Source: Papilionanthe hookeriana x Papilionanthe teres
Lineage: Eukaryota > Streptophyta > Magnoliopsida > Asparagales > Orchidaceae
Reading direction: 5' to 3'
Length of the DNA: 64,000 nucleotides
Assembly: GCA_022702705.1 (NCBI GenBank)
Contig: CM040422.1
Coordinates: forward strand, 40,881,270-40,945,269
Positions 35,605 through 46,085 of this stretch are shown here, piece after piece. The notes beneath the pieces were generated by a model. It did no database searches. It saw nothing but the letters and a program-made list of their open reading frames with translations, and was not told the DNA's origin. Position 1 is the first letter of the stretch. Every line of letters begins with the position of its first letter. The translations under genes and the position numbers were made by a program.

Positions 35605-37638
35605 CTTGAACACTATTCCAAATTTAAACCCTATAACTGAAATTAAATTAAATCACAAACCATTTGAACACCAATTTGCCCTCGAAAGCTTTGGTTATCA
35701 TAACTCCTAAACAGAATGTTAAATGAAATGTTACTTCACTTATAGGTTATCCAAATGTCCTAGTTCACTGAGCAAGATAACAAAACTTGAATTCTCGAAC
35801 GATTAATTCATTTGTATAATTAAATTCATTTGGACTTAAAACAATTCTAGCAATATTGAAAAGATGTTTAAGATTCTTCTTAAGAACTTCCTCAATATGA
35901 TAGGAAGTTTATAAGAACAATTGAACTTAACGGTTCTTTGATGAAGAAAATCATCCTCAAACCAAAACACAAGAACCTAGACGTCATAGGAGATGACTAG
36001 CTATAGGATTAGGAATTTGGTAGAAAACCATAACCCTTCCCTTAGCTTTACCTAGGAACTTGCTTAAATGTTCTAAATTGTGTTTAAGTGCAGCTTGGGA
36101 TGACGGGAAGACCTTTATTTTATTGCAATTTACTTTATTGCAATTTATTTAATCGCATCGCACTTACTTTTCCTGCATGATAAACAACTGTTGCATGAAA
36201 ACCCACACTTTTAGGATAGTCCCTAAAACTGAAACCAAAACTAAATTAAAAGTCATTGCAAGATAAAATTCACCGCAATAACATTTCAAAATACAAAACA
36301 ACTCAAAATTTAATCACAAACAGAACATAAAACTGCAATTACAACTAAATTAAAACGTCTTGTTGGATGATCGGGAATACCTCGGATGATGTAACCTACG
36401 TGTTGCTAACGGGATTTCCCACGGTCTAAATGAAAGTGTGGAACTCATTTAGTTAAGTTTAGCAAATTCATCTAGACTAAGTGAATCCGATAAAAATAAC
36501 GATACCGGAAGGATGGAACCGTGGGATCTTAACCGGTGTTGTTATAATAAACTTTAATATTTGTTTTAATTAAAACATAAAAAACACCTGGATTTTAAGA
36601 TTTTCTCTAAACCAGAACACTTCTCTCATCTCCTGATTTATGACTTCTAAAACTAAACCTCTCGCAACAAGGAGCTCGGAGCATGGTGGGCAGCACGGCC
36701 ATCGTCATCGAGCAAAATCTGAGTCTACTTCAGCAAAACTTTCTTAGAATTAAATAACCAAGCAATAGGACTTCGAGGTAGTTTGCCTAGTGCAACATAA
36801 ATCCTCAACCTGTTGTTAGGCATTTGCATTGCAAATTAAGCCCTAACCGGTTTTAGGATTCCGAGGTAGTCGTCCGATACGACATAAACCCTCACATCTT
36901 CCAGGCTATTTGTATTATTTTATCATACAAATATAAGTCCAAATTAATTAAAATTGGCAAAATCAAAACATTAAATAAACATTAGGACTTTCCTAAATCT
37001 AAGCCAAACAATAGGATAGTTGAGAAATTACTAAAGTTCGCTTGGAATCTGTGATTTCTCCTACCTTTCTTCCTTTGAATTCCCAAAACAAAATGTTCCA
37101 AACTTGATCCATTCCCTATTGAAATTCCAAAATTCAATCCTTTGAAAACTTAAACTTCAAAATTCTTGAGAGCAGAACTACTGATTATTATTGACAGTTT
37201 TCTTCAGTGATTCTTGTCACTTAAGATGTAATTAACTATAGGGGCTTGCCCTTATAGGGAATTTTAAGAACCCAGGTAATATAAACCCTGCTTAATTCAT
37301 TTATATTAAGCAGGGGAACTTGTCGACTTATAAAATTGGTTCGCGGACCAAACGGATGTCACAAATCTTCTAGTTTATTTAATCGAGCCCCATCACCAAA
37401 CAGTGTCTATTCTTCGAGATAGATACACAGTTTGTGATGTGGTGCTCATTTATATAAACTATTCGGGATGTGAGATCAGTTTGATTTCATATCTTAAAAT
37501 TTTCAAATTTAAAAATTATTTTCAAAATAAAATACCAATTTTCAAATTATTTATTTAAATTAAATCTAAAATTCGCCGACAATTTACGTAGGCGACCTCT
37601 TTTCAAAAATACAACACAACCTAAAAATAATGCCGACA
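35605..37638 (+). mobile_element. 5' LTR of the main element, only its last 2 kb left
   Basis: From CTTGAACACTATTCC at 35605 to GCCGACA at 37638 this matches the end part of the 3' LTR (from 63257): only about 4 differences in the ~205 bases I compared near 36,120-36,325 against 63,795-64,000. It is much less like LTR-1. So it is the true partner of the 3' LTR, but the first ~5.3 kb (U3, TATA, GC block) are gone. CTTGAAC (35605-35611) occurs both in the leader and in the LTR, pointing to microhomology-mediated joining. Confidence 0.85.
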
Positions 37639-37643
37639 ATTTC

Positions 37644-37661
37644 TGGCGACTCCGCTGGGGA
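37644..37661 (+). promoter_or_regulatory. Primer-binding site of the main Ogre-like element (tRNA-Arg type)
   Basis: TGGCGACTCCGCTGGGGA, five bases after the LTR end. It is complementary to the 3' end of a plant tRNA-Arg whose acceptor strand begins GACTCC, and a tRNA-Arg PBS is established for Ogre elements. It primes minus-strand DNA synthesis. Confidence 0.88.
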
Positions 37662-38160
37662 TAATTCCTCTCTCCATTTTAATCAGACAATTCTGCTTTC
37701 AAAAAATCGGTAGTGTATCCATGTTCCTAGTGGATCAAACTACCCTTCTTTCCGTTGGAATACTATGTTCATTTCTACCTTGAACAAGTATAGCCAACAT
37801 TCTCTCGGATTTAGGAGCCACTGTTTAGACATCCCTAAACAGAGAGGTTCCGAAATCCTTTTTTACCTCATTTCTGAGGTGGGGTGGACCCCCAATAGGT
37901 ATTAGTTTAGGAGCGGTCTTGCGGGTCGAGAAGTTTCTGCAAGACTTTCTCTTCCTTTTCTAGTTCCTAATCAAATCCTTTTACCCTTCCTACAACTCTC
38001 CTTCTTTTATTAATTCTCCTTCCTAACGAATAAATCTTTCCGAAAAGACAATCTTCCTTTAATACCACAAATACACTAAGATAAACAGAAATGTATTTGG
38101 ACTCTTTCTTTTTCGTCATAAGTTATACGGTAAGAAGAAGCACGATTCGAGGACTAACAC
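37662..38160 (+). other. Untranslated leader of the main element
   Basis: About 500 bases without a supported ORF between the PBS and ORF1. Its first 140 bases match the leader after LTR-1 (35488-35604). It contains TGGACCCCCAATAGGT at 37885-37900, the exact reverse complement of 57931-57946 next to the 3' LTR. Packaging or dimer signals would be expected here but cannot be recognised. Confidence 0.7.
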
Positions 38161-39050
38161 TTGGAATCGCCCTGCGAAATGGAAGCCCCAAAGCCGATCT
38201 TCTCTTTCGTCAACGGACTCGACTCGGCCGTGTTCAAGGACGAACTGCCTGATAATGGAATCATTCGATTCGGACAAGGATTCGGGGACACCGACATCAA
38301 AAACTCCGACGTCACTCTCTTTTCACTCACAAGCAAAGTACCAGAAACTGAGAAGCCGTTGATTGAGTTTAACCTCAAGTCAACTCATGAATTCCCTCCT
38401 CTGCAAAAGATTCCAACTGAGAGGAGTACTGCTGTCCACAGAAGGACTGTTGTTGCTACCCCCACTGGTCTAGTTGTCCCTGCACCTACCCCAGCTTCTG
38501 CTAGACTAAAGGGAAAGGAAATTTAGAACTATGATGAACCTGTTACAGTGGAGGGTACAGATCTTCCTATGAAACCTTCTATTTTTGAAATCGGGTCCAG
38601 CTCGAGAATTCCATCATTGACACGGACTCAGAGAAGGAACAGAAGTAGAAGGATTGCTAGAGAAGCCAGAGCTGCTGAAGTTGCTTTCCTAGAAGAAATC
38701 CCGAACTCGCCCGAGTATACACCGTCGCTCGAATACATACCACTTTTGGGAGGAAGCAGGTTCCATCCCCTCTCCGCCGCGAGAGGATGAAGAAAATGTT
38801 CGCAAGATTGCTGCCGCATTACCTCGGCCCGTATATTACAACGATAGCCGTAAGAAAAGGGCTAGAATTACGCCATTTGCTCGACTGCAAACCTTGATAG
38901 AAAAGTTGGCAAAGAAGGAAAAATGCCCTGTATCAGAAATTTTGAGAAGGATAGGGCGGGTGCCAACAAATCTCGTCTTGGGCCGCGAGTAGAACCTGTT
39001 ATCGCTGCAGAAAAGCCAAATAAGAGAATGAAAGCTAGTCCGCCCGTCGT
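38161..39050 (+). pseudogene. ORF1 upstream of gag (Ogre-type), function unknown
   Basis: Starts MESPCEMEAPKPIFSFVNG. One frame runs to a TAG at 38524, then continues in the same frame (NYDEPVTVEG, FEIGSSSRIPSLTRTQRRN) to a TGA near 38788. Homology then goes on in a shifted frame (PREDEENVRKIAAALPRPVYYND, ARLQTLIEKLAKKEK) to about 38990. An extra ORF before gag is a mark of Ogre elements; its role is not known. The decayed copy at 27480-28290 has the same TAG. I see no catalytic motif. The basic middle part (RRNRSRRIAREARAAE) might bind nucleic acid. Confidence 0.7.
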
Positions 39051-39093
39051 TGTTTCAGGACTACAGATTAGGGAAGATACCACCTTCTAGCAT

Positions 39094-40320
39094 TTGGCTG
39101 ACAGACCATCCGGTCCCAGATCTTCTGCTGCTAGGAGGATGGTATGGCGTCCCACTACCGGACAATTAAGATTAAAACAAGAACCTGAGAAGGAAAGTCT
39201 CGTCAGGAGACTTGAGTCCGAAGAAAGCGCTACCGCAGTGAAGGGGACTCATGAGAAGGAAACCCGACAGTCATCACATGACAACTGCAAAGATGTACAG
39301 AAAAGACCACTAGAAGATGCTATGGAAAAGCTAAGAACTGATATTCAGCGATTAGCAATGGAAAGAGAAGAGAAATTCGTAGATGAGATTGATTTGTCAG
39401 AGTTCATGGATGATGAATATGCAGAAATTAACATGGTTGAAACATGAGCTTCGTCAGCTTCACAAGGTGCTCCTGCAGCCGTAGAAAGAGAGGAGTCGGA
39501 AGTAATGAGGAGGCAGCTTCAAGAGAAAGATGATACAATCGCCCAAATGGCAAAAAGGATGGAAGAGATGGTTGTAGCCCTAGCCACTCTCCAGAGTCAA
39601 GTTCAACCCCAAAGAGAGACACCCCCAGAAGTCATTCACATTGTAGACGGAGGAAAGGAGATTACGTCCGTTAACGGGGATGATCAGTTAAAGAAGGATG
39701 CAACACAAAGCATGATTCCGGAAAAGGATATCAAGAACTTGGTGGAACGACGAGTGCGAGAAGCCTTGGTACAATCAAAGAGCGGGACATCCATTCGGAC
39801 GGGTAGACCTTACCATGAAGAATTCGACGCTGTCCAATATCCGAAAGGCTTCGTACCACCTCTGTTCAAGACCTTTGATGGAACCGGAAACCCTCGGCAG
39901 CATGTTGCACATTTTCGTGCCATTTGTTGCAATGCCGGCGGAAGTGATGCTTTACTCTTCGTACAATTTGTCGGCGACTGTCGTGGATCGCCTTTGATTG
40001 GTATGCAGCATTACCGAACGGTTCGGTGAAGACATTTTCGGAACTAGAGAACCTCTTCATCAAGCGATTTGTCGGAGCTTAACACCACATCACTATAGGT
40101 GATTTAGTGGTAGAGAAGCAGAAACCCAACGAAACCTTGGTGGACTACATACTTCGATGGAGGAACCTATGTATGAAGTGTGAGCCACAGCTACAAGAAC
40201 AACATGCAGTTGGCATTTTACTAAAGAGCATTCACGGCCCGATATCACTTCTCCTCAAGGGATTTACTATTAAGACTTTCGAGAAGTTGTTAAGCAAGGT
40301 CGGAAGCTTGTAAGAGGAGG
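39094..40320 (+). pseudogene. gag: gag: capsid/nucleocapsid precursor, broken
   Basis: Gag builds the particle around element RNA. 39094-39447 gives a charged N-terminus ending in a coiled-coil-like stretch. After a TGA, 39505-40029 continues (RRQLQEKDDTIAQMAKRMEEM coiled coil; PYHEEFDAVQYPKGFVPPLFKTF; GTGNPRQHVAHFRA), the typical start of the plant Retrotrans_gag domain. The domain continues in another frame through 40107-40313 (KQKPNETLVDYILRWRNLCMKC). At least three frame breaks lie between (39445, ~39990, ~40080). The start is uncertain: ORF1 and gag may have been one polyprotein. Confidence 0.8.
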
Positions 40321-40914
40321 CGAAGCAATTAAGTTTCACCGACAAAACAGACAAACAGAAGCCTGTGAAAACTTTTGAAAAGAAGTCCGGGACCGTTGCA
40401 GCAGTCGACAAAGGCAAGCAACAGATACAAATATCGTCAGAACGAACGCAGCAACCTCAATAGAATTACCAGCAACCCCGACCAAGCTATCAGTCATCTC
40501 AACAGTATGAACAACCGCCTCATCCACAACGTACGTTAAGGGAGCTTCTGAGCAGGGAGTATCCATTCAAGAATCGAGCGATGCTGAAAATGTTCCGCGA
40601 GTCCGATGAAGACTCCGGATTTCCAACCGACAGAGCCTAAGAGACCAGAAGAAGTCAACAAGAAAGTAGATCCCAACTTTTGCCCTTACCACCGGATGCT
40701 TGGACACAAGATAGAAGATTGTATTACCTTCAAAAGTTGGCTCAACGACAATCTTCGAAAAGGGAATATAACGATCCCGAAGAAATACATGAAGGAACCC
40801 CAGAAAGGAGGTTCCGTCAATGTTGTCTCGACTGATCTCATTGTTCTGATAGATCCCTATGCGACTGATGATGGATGGGCTACCGCTTGGACAAAGTCTT
40901 CAAAAAAGATTTAG
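40321..40914 (+). pseudogene. gag C-terminal region with zinc-finger-like CxxH...C motif
   Basis: The Gln/Pro-rich stretch to about 40530 reads like a linker. 40606-40914 then holds DPNFCPYHRMLGHKIEDC, a knuckle-like motif near 40675-40725 that is common at the gag end of Tat elements, followed by FKSWLNDNLRKGNI. The frame stops at 40914. Between 40915 and 41520 only short, shifted pieces remain (an acidic stretch, 41160-41490); I recognise no domain in them. Confidence 0.7.
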
Positions 40915-41528
40915 GATCACATCCAAACCGCTTCGATGCGAGCCTCAATTCAGAGTTCGAAACATGTTAAGTCGACACTATCACTTGCGATAGAAGAACC
41001 ACCTCAACAAGAGATAATTGAAGAGAAGAAGAAAATCGACGAAGAAGAGAAGACCAAGGCTCTTAAGGCTAGACTAGGGGTGCTTATCCTAGGATAGTTG
41101 TTTCGATTCGGGGAGAAATCCCTCGAACCTCCGACTCGTATGATTATCTGCTCACTCCGGTGGGATCTTATAATGATAAGGGTTATGGCGTTGGCTACGT
41201 TTTGACTGTTTCTAACGATTACGTAACTAGCAACAATCCGAACATCGATTCCGATACAAATGACAATTCTCAAATCATACACAATCTCGACGATCACAAT
41301 GACGAAGAAGACATCCATCAAGGAGGCTACGAGAGTTCAACAAGCAACGAATCTATTTGCGAGTTTCGAGGAGCTCCAGTCACAATAGAGTTAGAGCCTT
41401 CGGACTCCGAAGCTAATCCGGAAGAACTCGTCATTCCGATTCAAGAGGAGACACTAAGCAAACTCAATACTAGATTCGAAGAAATTACGTAAGTTAACTT
41501 AAGAAGTGGAAGAGTTCTACCTCCGAGA

Positions 41529-42519
41529 ATGGGTCCAAAGGATAAAGGAAAGCAGGTGGTTGTTCAGGAAGAATCAACCCCGGCAGAAGAAATACCCATT
41601 CGGGAAGAATCCGAGACACATGAAAATAAAGTGGACTACAACGTGCTAGCCCATCTTAGGAAACTACCGGCCAAACTGAGCATCTACGACGCTCTCATCT
41701 TATCAAAGTAGATGAGAGAAGCTCTGATCAAGGCCTTACTTGATCCAGAAATTTGCTTAGCTCAAATGATTGGAGATTCCTTAGATGAGGTTTGCTCATT
41801 AAAGGAACAACGAGGTGTTACCTTCACGGACAATGACCTACTACTTGGGACGCGGACCACAACCGACCGTTGTACATTTCGGCTATAATCGGGAAGTTTA
41901 CACTCTCCGCAGTATTGGTGGATCCGGGAGCATCAATCAATATAATGAATCTTCGAACACTAGCATACTTGGAAATTGATGCTCGCGAGCTCGAAGCGGA
42001 CAAAATGCTATTAAGAGGATTCAACAGAAAGGAGAAAGAGCCCTCGGATCGATAACACTGCTAATGAAGACCGGTGACTTAGCAAAGACAACCGCAAAAT
42101 TTCACATAATTGATTCAGAAACGTCGTTCAATGCTCTACTGGGCCGACCATGGATACATGAAAACAGGATGGTACCATCATCCCTACACCAGTGCATCAA
42201 ATACTACGATGGAGGGGAACAGTGCATCAAAGGTGACTTACAACCATTCTCCGTACATGAAATTGGAATCCATGAAGATGCAGCTTATTATGCACCTCCG
42301 AAGAAAACAATTTTCTCCAGAGATACCATAATGAATGAAGCAAAGGAAATTCGGGATGACGAAGAACCTGAAGTTCTAGTCCAACAGTCACTCACCACTC
42401 CCTTACGACGAGATGGTGAAGGTTTCTCCACAACTCGCATCCGAGGTCGAGGCCGGGGACGAGAACGTGGCAGAGACGTTAGGACGATTGGACGAGAGGA
42501 AACCAGCCATCAATGTTGA
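41529..42519 (+). pseudogene. Protease region (retropepsin-like aspartic protease), broken
   Basis: The protease cuts the Gag-Pol polyprotein. 41529-41711 (KVDYNVLAHLRKLPAKLSIYDAL) is the conserved spacer before protease in Tat elements. The active-site strand is in another frame near 41875-41950: SAIIGKFTLSAVLVDPGASINIM, where the motif reads DPGA instead of the usual DTGA/DSGA. A stop at 42053 and a frame change lead to 42064-42519 (KFHIIDSETSFNALLGRPWIHENR near 42100-42170, with the conserved LLGRPW), then a Arg/Gly-rich stretch (RIRGRGRGRERGRD). Fragmented, inactive as read. Confidence 0.8.
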
Positions 42520-43226
42520 TCGGGAAGACGATTCCGAAGAAGAAAAAGAAATCAAGCAAGAAGCAGCGACAATAAGTCAGAAGAAGCCGCAATTCAGGAT
42601 CCCGCTCGAAGATAAAAAGAATGAAGAATATAAATCGATGTACGAGAAGATTAACCACTATGTACAACTATGACCCTGACCCTGATTCATTCTAATAAGA
42701 TCGAGGGTATGGTGGTCAAAGAGGTACGTAGCAGCGATGCAAAGCCAATCAAATTCTACCGTGGTGCTCCTTCCTCCAAAACTTAAAATAATGTACAATT
42801 TGAAGATGTCACTTCATCAGAATTAATGGAATTACCTTTTGAGTGGTACTCTCCCTGTGTTCAAAATTTAATTCAGCATGGTTTCTTACCTCGACAATGG
42901 ACAAAAGGTCAATCACAACATTTTGAAAAATTATGGAATAACTCCGGTCATCCACCCAATTCAAAGCATGGTCTCGGATTCGGCACGATAGGATCGGCTG
43001 ACGATACCGAATTTTGCTTGGTTGTCACTTGCGAGTCTAATGAAAACTGCATGGAAACTACGAGAAGAATATGAAGATTTACAAATCGGAGAAGCTCCAC
43101 CGTAATTCGAAGAAGAGATTAAATCTACAATAGATGAGTTAACGGAAGTTAACTTAGGTACTAGCGAAGAGCCTAGACCTACCTATGTTAGCTCCTTACT
43201 CAATAAAGAAGACTCGAAGAAATAAT
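42520..43226 (+). pseudogene. Protease-RT connector, degraded
   Basis: No long frame. 42826-43074 reads ELPFEWYSPCVQNLI and HGLGFGTIG. Near 43140-43260 LTEVNLGTSEEPRPTYV and MEFKDRFAWNYDEMPG appear across frames, the conserved run-up to RT in Tat elements. Confidence 0.65.
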
Positions 43227-44215
43227 CAAGTTATTAATGGAATTTAAAGACCGTTTTGCTTGGAACTACGATGAGATGCCGGGATTAGCTCCGGAGGTCG
43301 CAGTCCATAAGCTAGGAGTGGACCCTACTTCTGTCCAGTCAGACAAGGTCCTAGAAGAATGCGTCTAGAAATCGAACAACAAGTCATAGCTGAAGTTAAA
43401 AAGCTAATAGATGCTAAATTTGTCCGTGAAGAACAATACCCGACTTGGTTAGCCAATGTGATGCCAGTCAGAAAGAAGAATGGTCGGATCGAATTTGTGT
43501 GGATTTCGGAGATTTAAACAAGGCATGTCCAAAGGATGAATTCCCTCTAACAATCCCGGAATTAATGATCGACATTGCTTCGACACATGAAATATTCTCA
43601 TTCATGGATGGATCTTCGGGATACAACCGGATAAAAATGGCTCCAGAAGATGAAAAACTTACGAGCATTCGAACCCCGATCGGAGTATATTGCTACACAA
43701 GTGATGCCATTTGGACCGAAGAACGCAGGAGCAACCTACCGGAGAGCGATGACAAGAATTTTTGATGATCTCATCCACAATCAAGTCGAATGCTACGTGG
43801 ACGATGTGGTCATCAAAAGCAAAGTAAAGGACAACCACCTATATGATTTGAGAATTGTTTTCGAACGATTAAGACAATTTAACCTTAAGATGAATCCCTT
43901 AAAATGCGCCTTCGGCGTCACCTCCGGGAAATTCTTAGGATTCGTTGTCCGACATCGTGGAATTGAAATCGACCCGGAAAAGATTAAAGCTATCTTAGAA
44001 ATGCCGCCTCTCAGAACCTTAAAGCAACTACGATCTTTTCAAGGGAAGTTGGCATATCTTCGACGCTTTATGTCGAACTTGTCAGGTAGGTGTCAACCTT
44101 TCTCGGCACTAGTTAAAAAGGATGCCAAATTTATTTGGGAAGAGAAATGCCAGAAGGCCTTTGAGGACATTAAACAATATTTAATGACACCTCCTGTCTT
44201 AGCAGCCCTGGTCTC
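43227..44215 (+). pseudogene. Reverse transcriptase domain, Ty3/gypsy Tat type
   Basis: Copies element RNA into DNA. Blocks: WNYDEMPGLAPEVAVHKL near 43265; RRMRLEIEQQVIAEVKKLIDAKF near 43358; YPTWLANVMPVRKKNGRIE near 43440; DLNKACPKDEFPL near 43510; FMDGSSGYNRIKMAPEDEK near 43605; RTPIGVYCYT; MPFGPKNAGATYRRAMTR near 43705; catalytic YVDD at 43794-43805; FLGFVVRHRGIEIDPEKI near 43930. Frameshifts lie near 43345, 43370, 43490 and 43695. Two near-invariant residues are changed: Leu to Pro (CCG at 43716) in GPKNAG, Gln to Arg (CGG at 43740) in TYRRAM. Both fit the CTG/CAG change seen throughout the window. Confidence 0.9.
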
Positions 44216-44620
44216 GGGTAGACCGCGATACTTTATACCGCGGCTTTAGACGACTCTCTCGGAGCCTCGTTAGCCTGTGTCAATGATGAGGGTAAAGAAA
44301 ATGCTCTTTACTACCTAAGCCGTCGTTTACTTCCAACGGAAATAAGGTATCCCACAATTGAAAAGCACTGTTTGGCCCTGATCTTTGCCGCTCAAAAGCT
44401 CAGGCACTACATGCTTTCTCATAAGGTCAACCTGATCTCGAAATTTAATCCATTGCAATACTTGATGACTCGTCCAATGCTTTCTGGTAGACTTGCTAGA
44501 TGGTCAATGATATTATTGCAATTCGATATAACTTTCGTGCCTCTTCGTGCCGTAAAGGGACAAGTCCTAGCAGACTTCCTCGCAGCACACCCTTTGCCGG
44601 CAGAATCTCCTCTCAATGAC
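44216..44620 (+). pseudogene. First RNase H domain (gypsy RT-linked)
   Basis: Follows RT directly, with a frame change near 44230. It includes DDSLGASLACVNDEG, LYYLSRRLLPTEIRYPTIEK, LALIFAAQKLRHYM and VNLISKFNPLQYLMTRP, then ARWSMILLQFDI and ADFLAAHP, which end the domain near 44590. This is the degenerate RNase H usual in plant gypsy elements with a second RNase H. Confidence 0.85.
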
Positions 44621-44639
44621 GACTTGCCAGATGAACAAA

Positions 44640-45099
44640 TAATGAGCTTAGAAGACCCCGATGATCGACGTTGGGAATTATATTTCGACGGAGCATCTTC
44701 AGCACACAAAGACGAAGAATCGCAAGTGATAGTGCCCGGTAAGGCAGGGATCGGATTAATCTTTATAACACCGGAGAGGGGGATGTTAAGATAATCCTAC
44801 CACATAACAGAGCCGTGTACAAACAACGAAGCAGAATACGAAGCCCTCATAATAGGACTGGAATTAACTATTCAAATGGGGATAACAGACATCAACATTT
44901 ACGGGGATTCGTAGTTAATCATTCAACAGATCACTGGACGAGTACGGAATTTTAAAACCAAGACTCGAGCAATACTTCCAGTATGCCATACAGCTGTTGG
45001 AACAAATTCCGAATGTGACAATCTACAAAATTCCCAGGAAAGAAAATGCTTTAGCAGATGCGTTAGCTCGCCTCGCAAAAGAATTTGCATGCTTGTAAG
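44640..45099 (+). pseudogene. Second, archaea-like RNase H (aRNH)
   Basis: Removes RNA from the RNA/DNA hybrid. The catalytic set is visible across frames: Asp in LYFDGASS near 44680, Glu in NNEAEYEAL near 44825, Asp in IYGDS near 44905, last Asp in ALADALARLAKEF near 45055. The first part is in frame to 44794; a TAA there and a TAG near 44912 break it. The dual RNase H arrangement is the signature of the Tat lineage. Confidence 0.88.
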
Positions 45100-45113
45100 A
45101 TGAGTCAGTAGAA

Positions 45114-46085
45114 GTGTCAGTTCACGAACGTCAGGTCCTATCACAGCTCGACATAGACACAATACACAAATCAGAAAAAGAAAAAGAATCAGTTGCAATA
45201 GTGACAGAAAACACAGAAGATTGGCGACAACCATTAATAGACTACCTGCAAACAGGAAAACTACCAGACGATAGGTCATTAGCCCATCAGATCAAGAAAA
45301 GAACTCTGTCCTACGCATTAATAAACAACACGTTATATAGAAGGTCTTTCGATCAAATGTGGCTAAGGTGCCTAAGCGGGTCCGAGGCCCGTGAAATTGT
45401 TAAAGAGGTGCATTCAGGACTCTATGGCGCTCACCAGTCGGGTTCGAAGATGAAAATGAAAATTAAAAGACTAGGGTACTACTGGCCCTCGATGATGACC
45501 GACTGCATGAAAATCGCCAAGAGTAGTCATCAATGCCAAGTGCACGGAGTGGTTCTACACCAACCTCCAAATGTGCTACATCCGACAATTGTGTCGTGGC
45601 CATTCGAATGTTGGGGCACGGATATAGTGGGTCCAATAGAACCACCATCTTCAAAAGGACATCGCTTCATTCTTGCGGCTACGGATTACTTTTCCAATTA
45701 GGCGAGGCAGTTCCACTTAGAGAAGTGAAAGCACACCACGTGCTACGCTTTTCAAGAACCAAGTTGTCTACCTTTTCGGAGTGCCGCGCAGATCATCTCG
45801 GATAATGGGTCAGCATTCGAAGCACACAAATCAATAATTTTGTCGAGAGACACGGAATCGACCGGCGATATTCAACAATTTACTACCCAAGAGCAAACGG
45901 CTCGGTCGAGGCTTTTAATAAAACTCTCGTTCAAATCTTAAAGAAAACCTTGGACGATAATAAGAGAAATGGCACGAGAAGTTATTAGAAGCCTTATGGC
46001 CTACCAGACAACCTTCAGGACTCCTACTCAAGCTACACCTTAGGCTCTGGTGTATGGGTCTGAGGCAGTGTTACCCTTAGAGGTC
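45114..46085 (+). pseudogene. Integrase, N-terminal and catalytic parts
   Basis: 45114-45701 is open. Its zinc-binding part has H...H in VHSGLYGAHQSG near 45410 and SSHQCQVHG near 45530, where the usual Cys-x-x-Cys has its first Cys as Ser (AGT). The catalytic core follows: first Asp in WGTDIVGP near 45615, second Asp in ISDNGSAF near 45800, Glu in NGSVEAFNKTL near 45896-45930 (the usual Gln before VE is Ser, TCG). Frameshifts lie near 45700 and 45800. It ends at LVYGSEAVLPLEV where the solo LTR begins. The C-terminus resumes at 53639. Confidence 0.88.
46081..46085. repeat. TSD of the solo LTR, left
   Basis: AGGTC, repeated at 53634-53638 on the other side of the solo LTR. Confidence 0.9.

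Noticed and set aside
35606..37638. Simple tandem duplication of LTR-1's end
   Set aside because: The second copy is far closer to the 3' LTR (63257 onward) than to LTR-1, so it is the 5' LTR remnant of another element, not a duplicate of LTR-1.
37644..37661. tRNA-Arg gene remnant
   Set aside because: Only the 18 bases complementary to the tRNA 3' end are present; this is a primer-binding site.
38154..38378. Antisense ORF over ORF1, and similar antisense ORFs across LINE and gag-pol regions
   Set aside because: They mirror the codon pattern of the sense frame and match no domain; treated as shadows.
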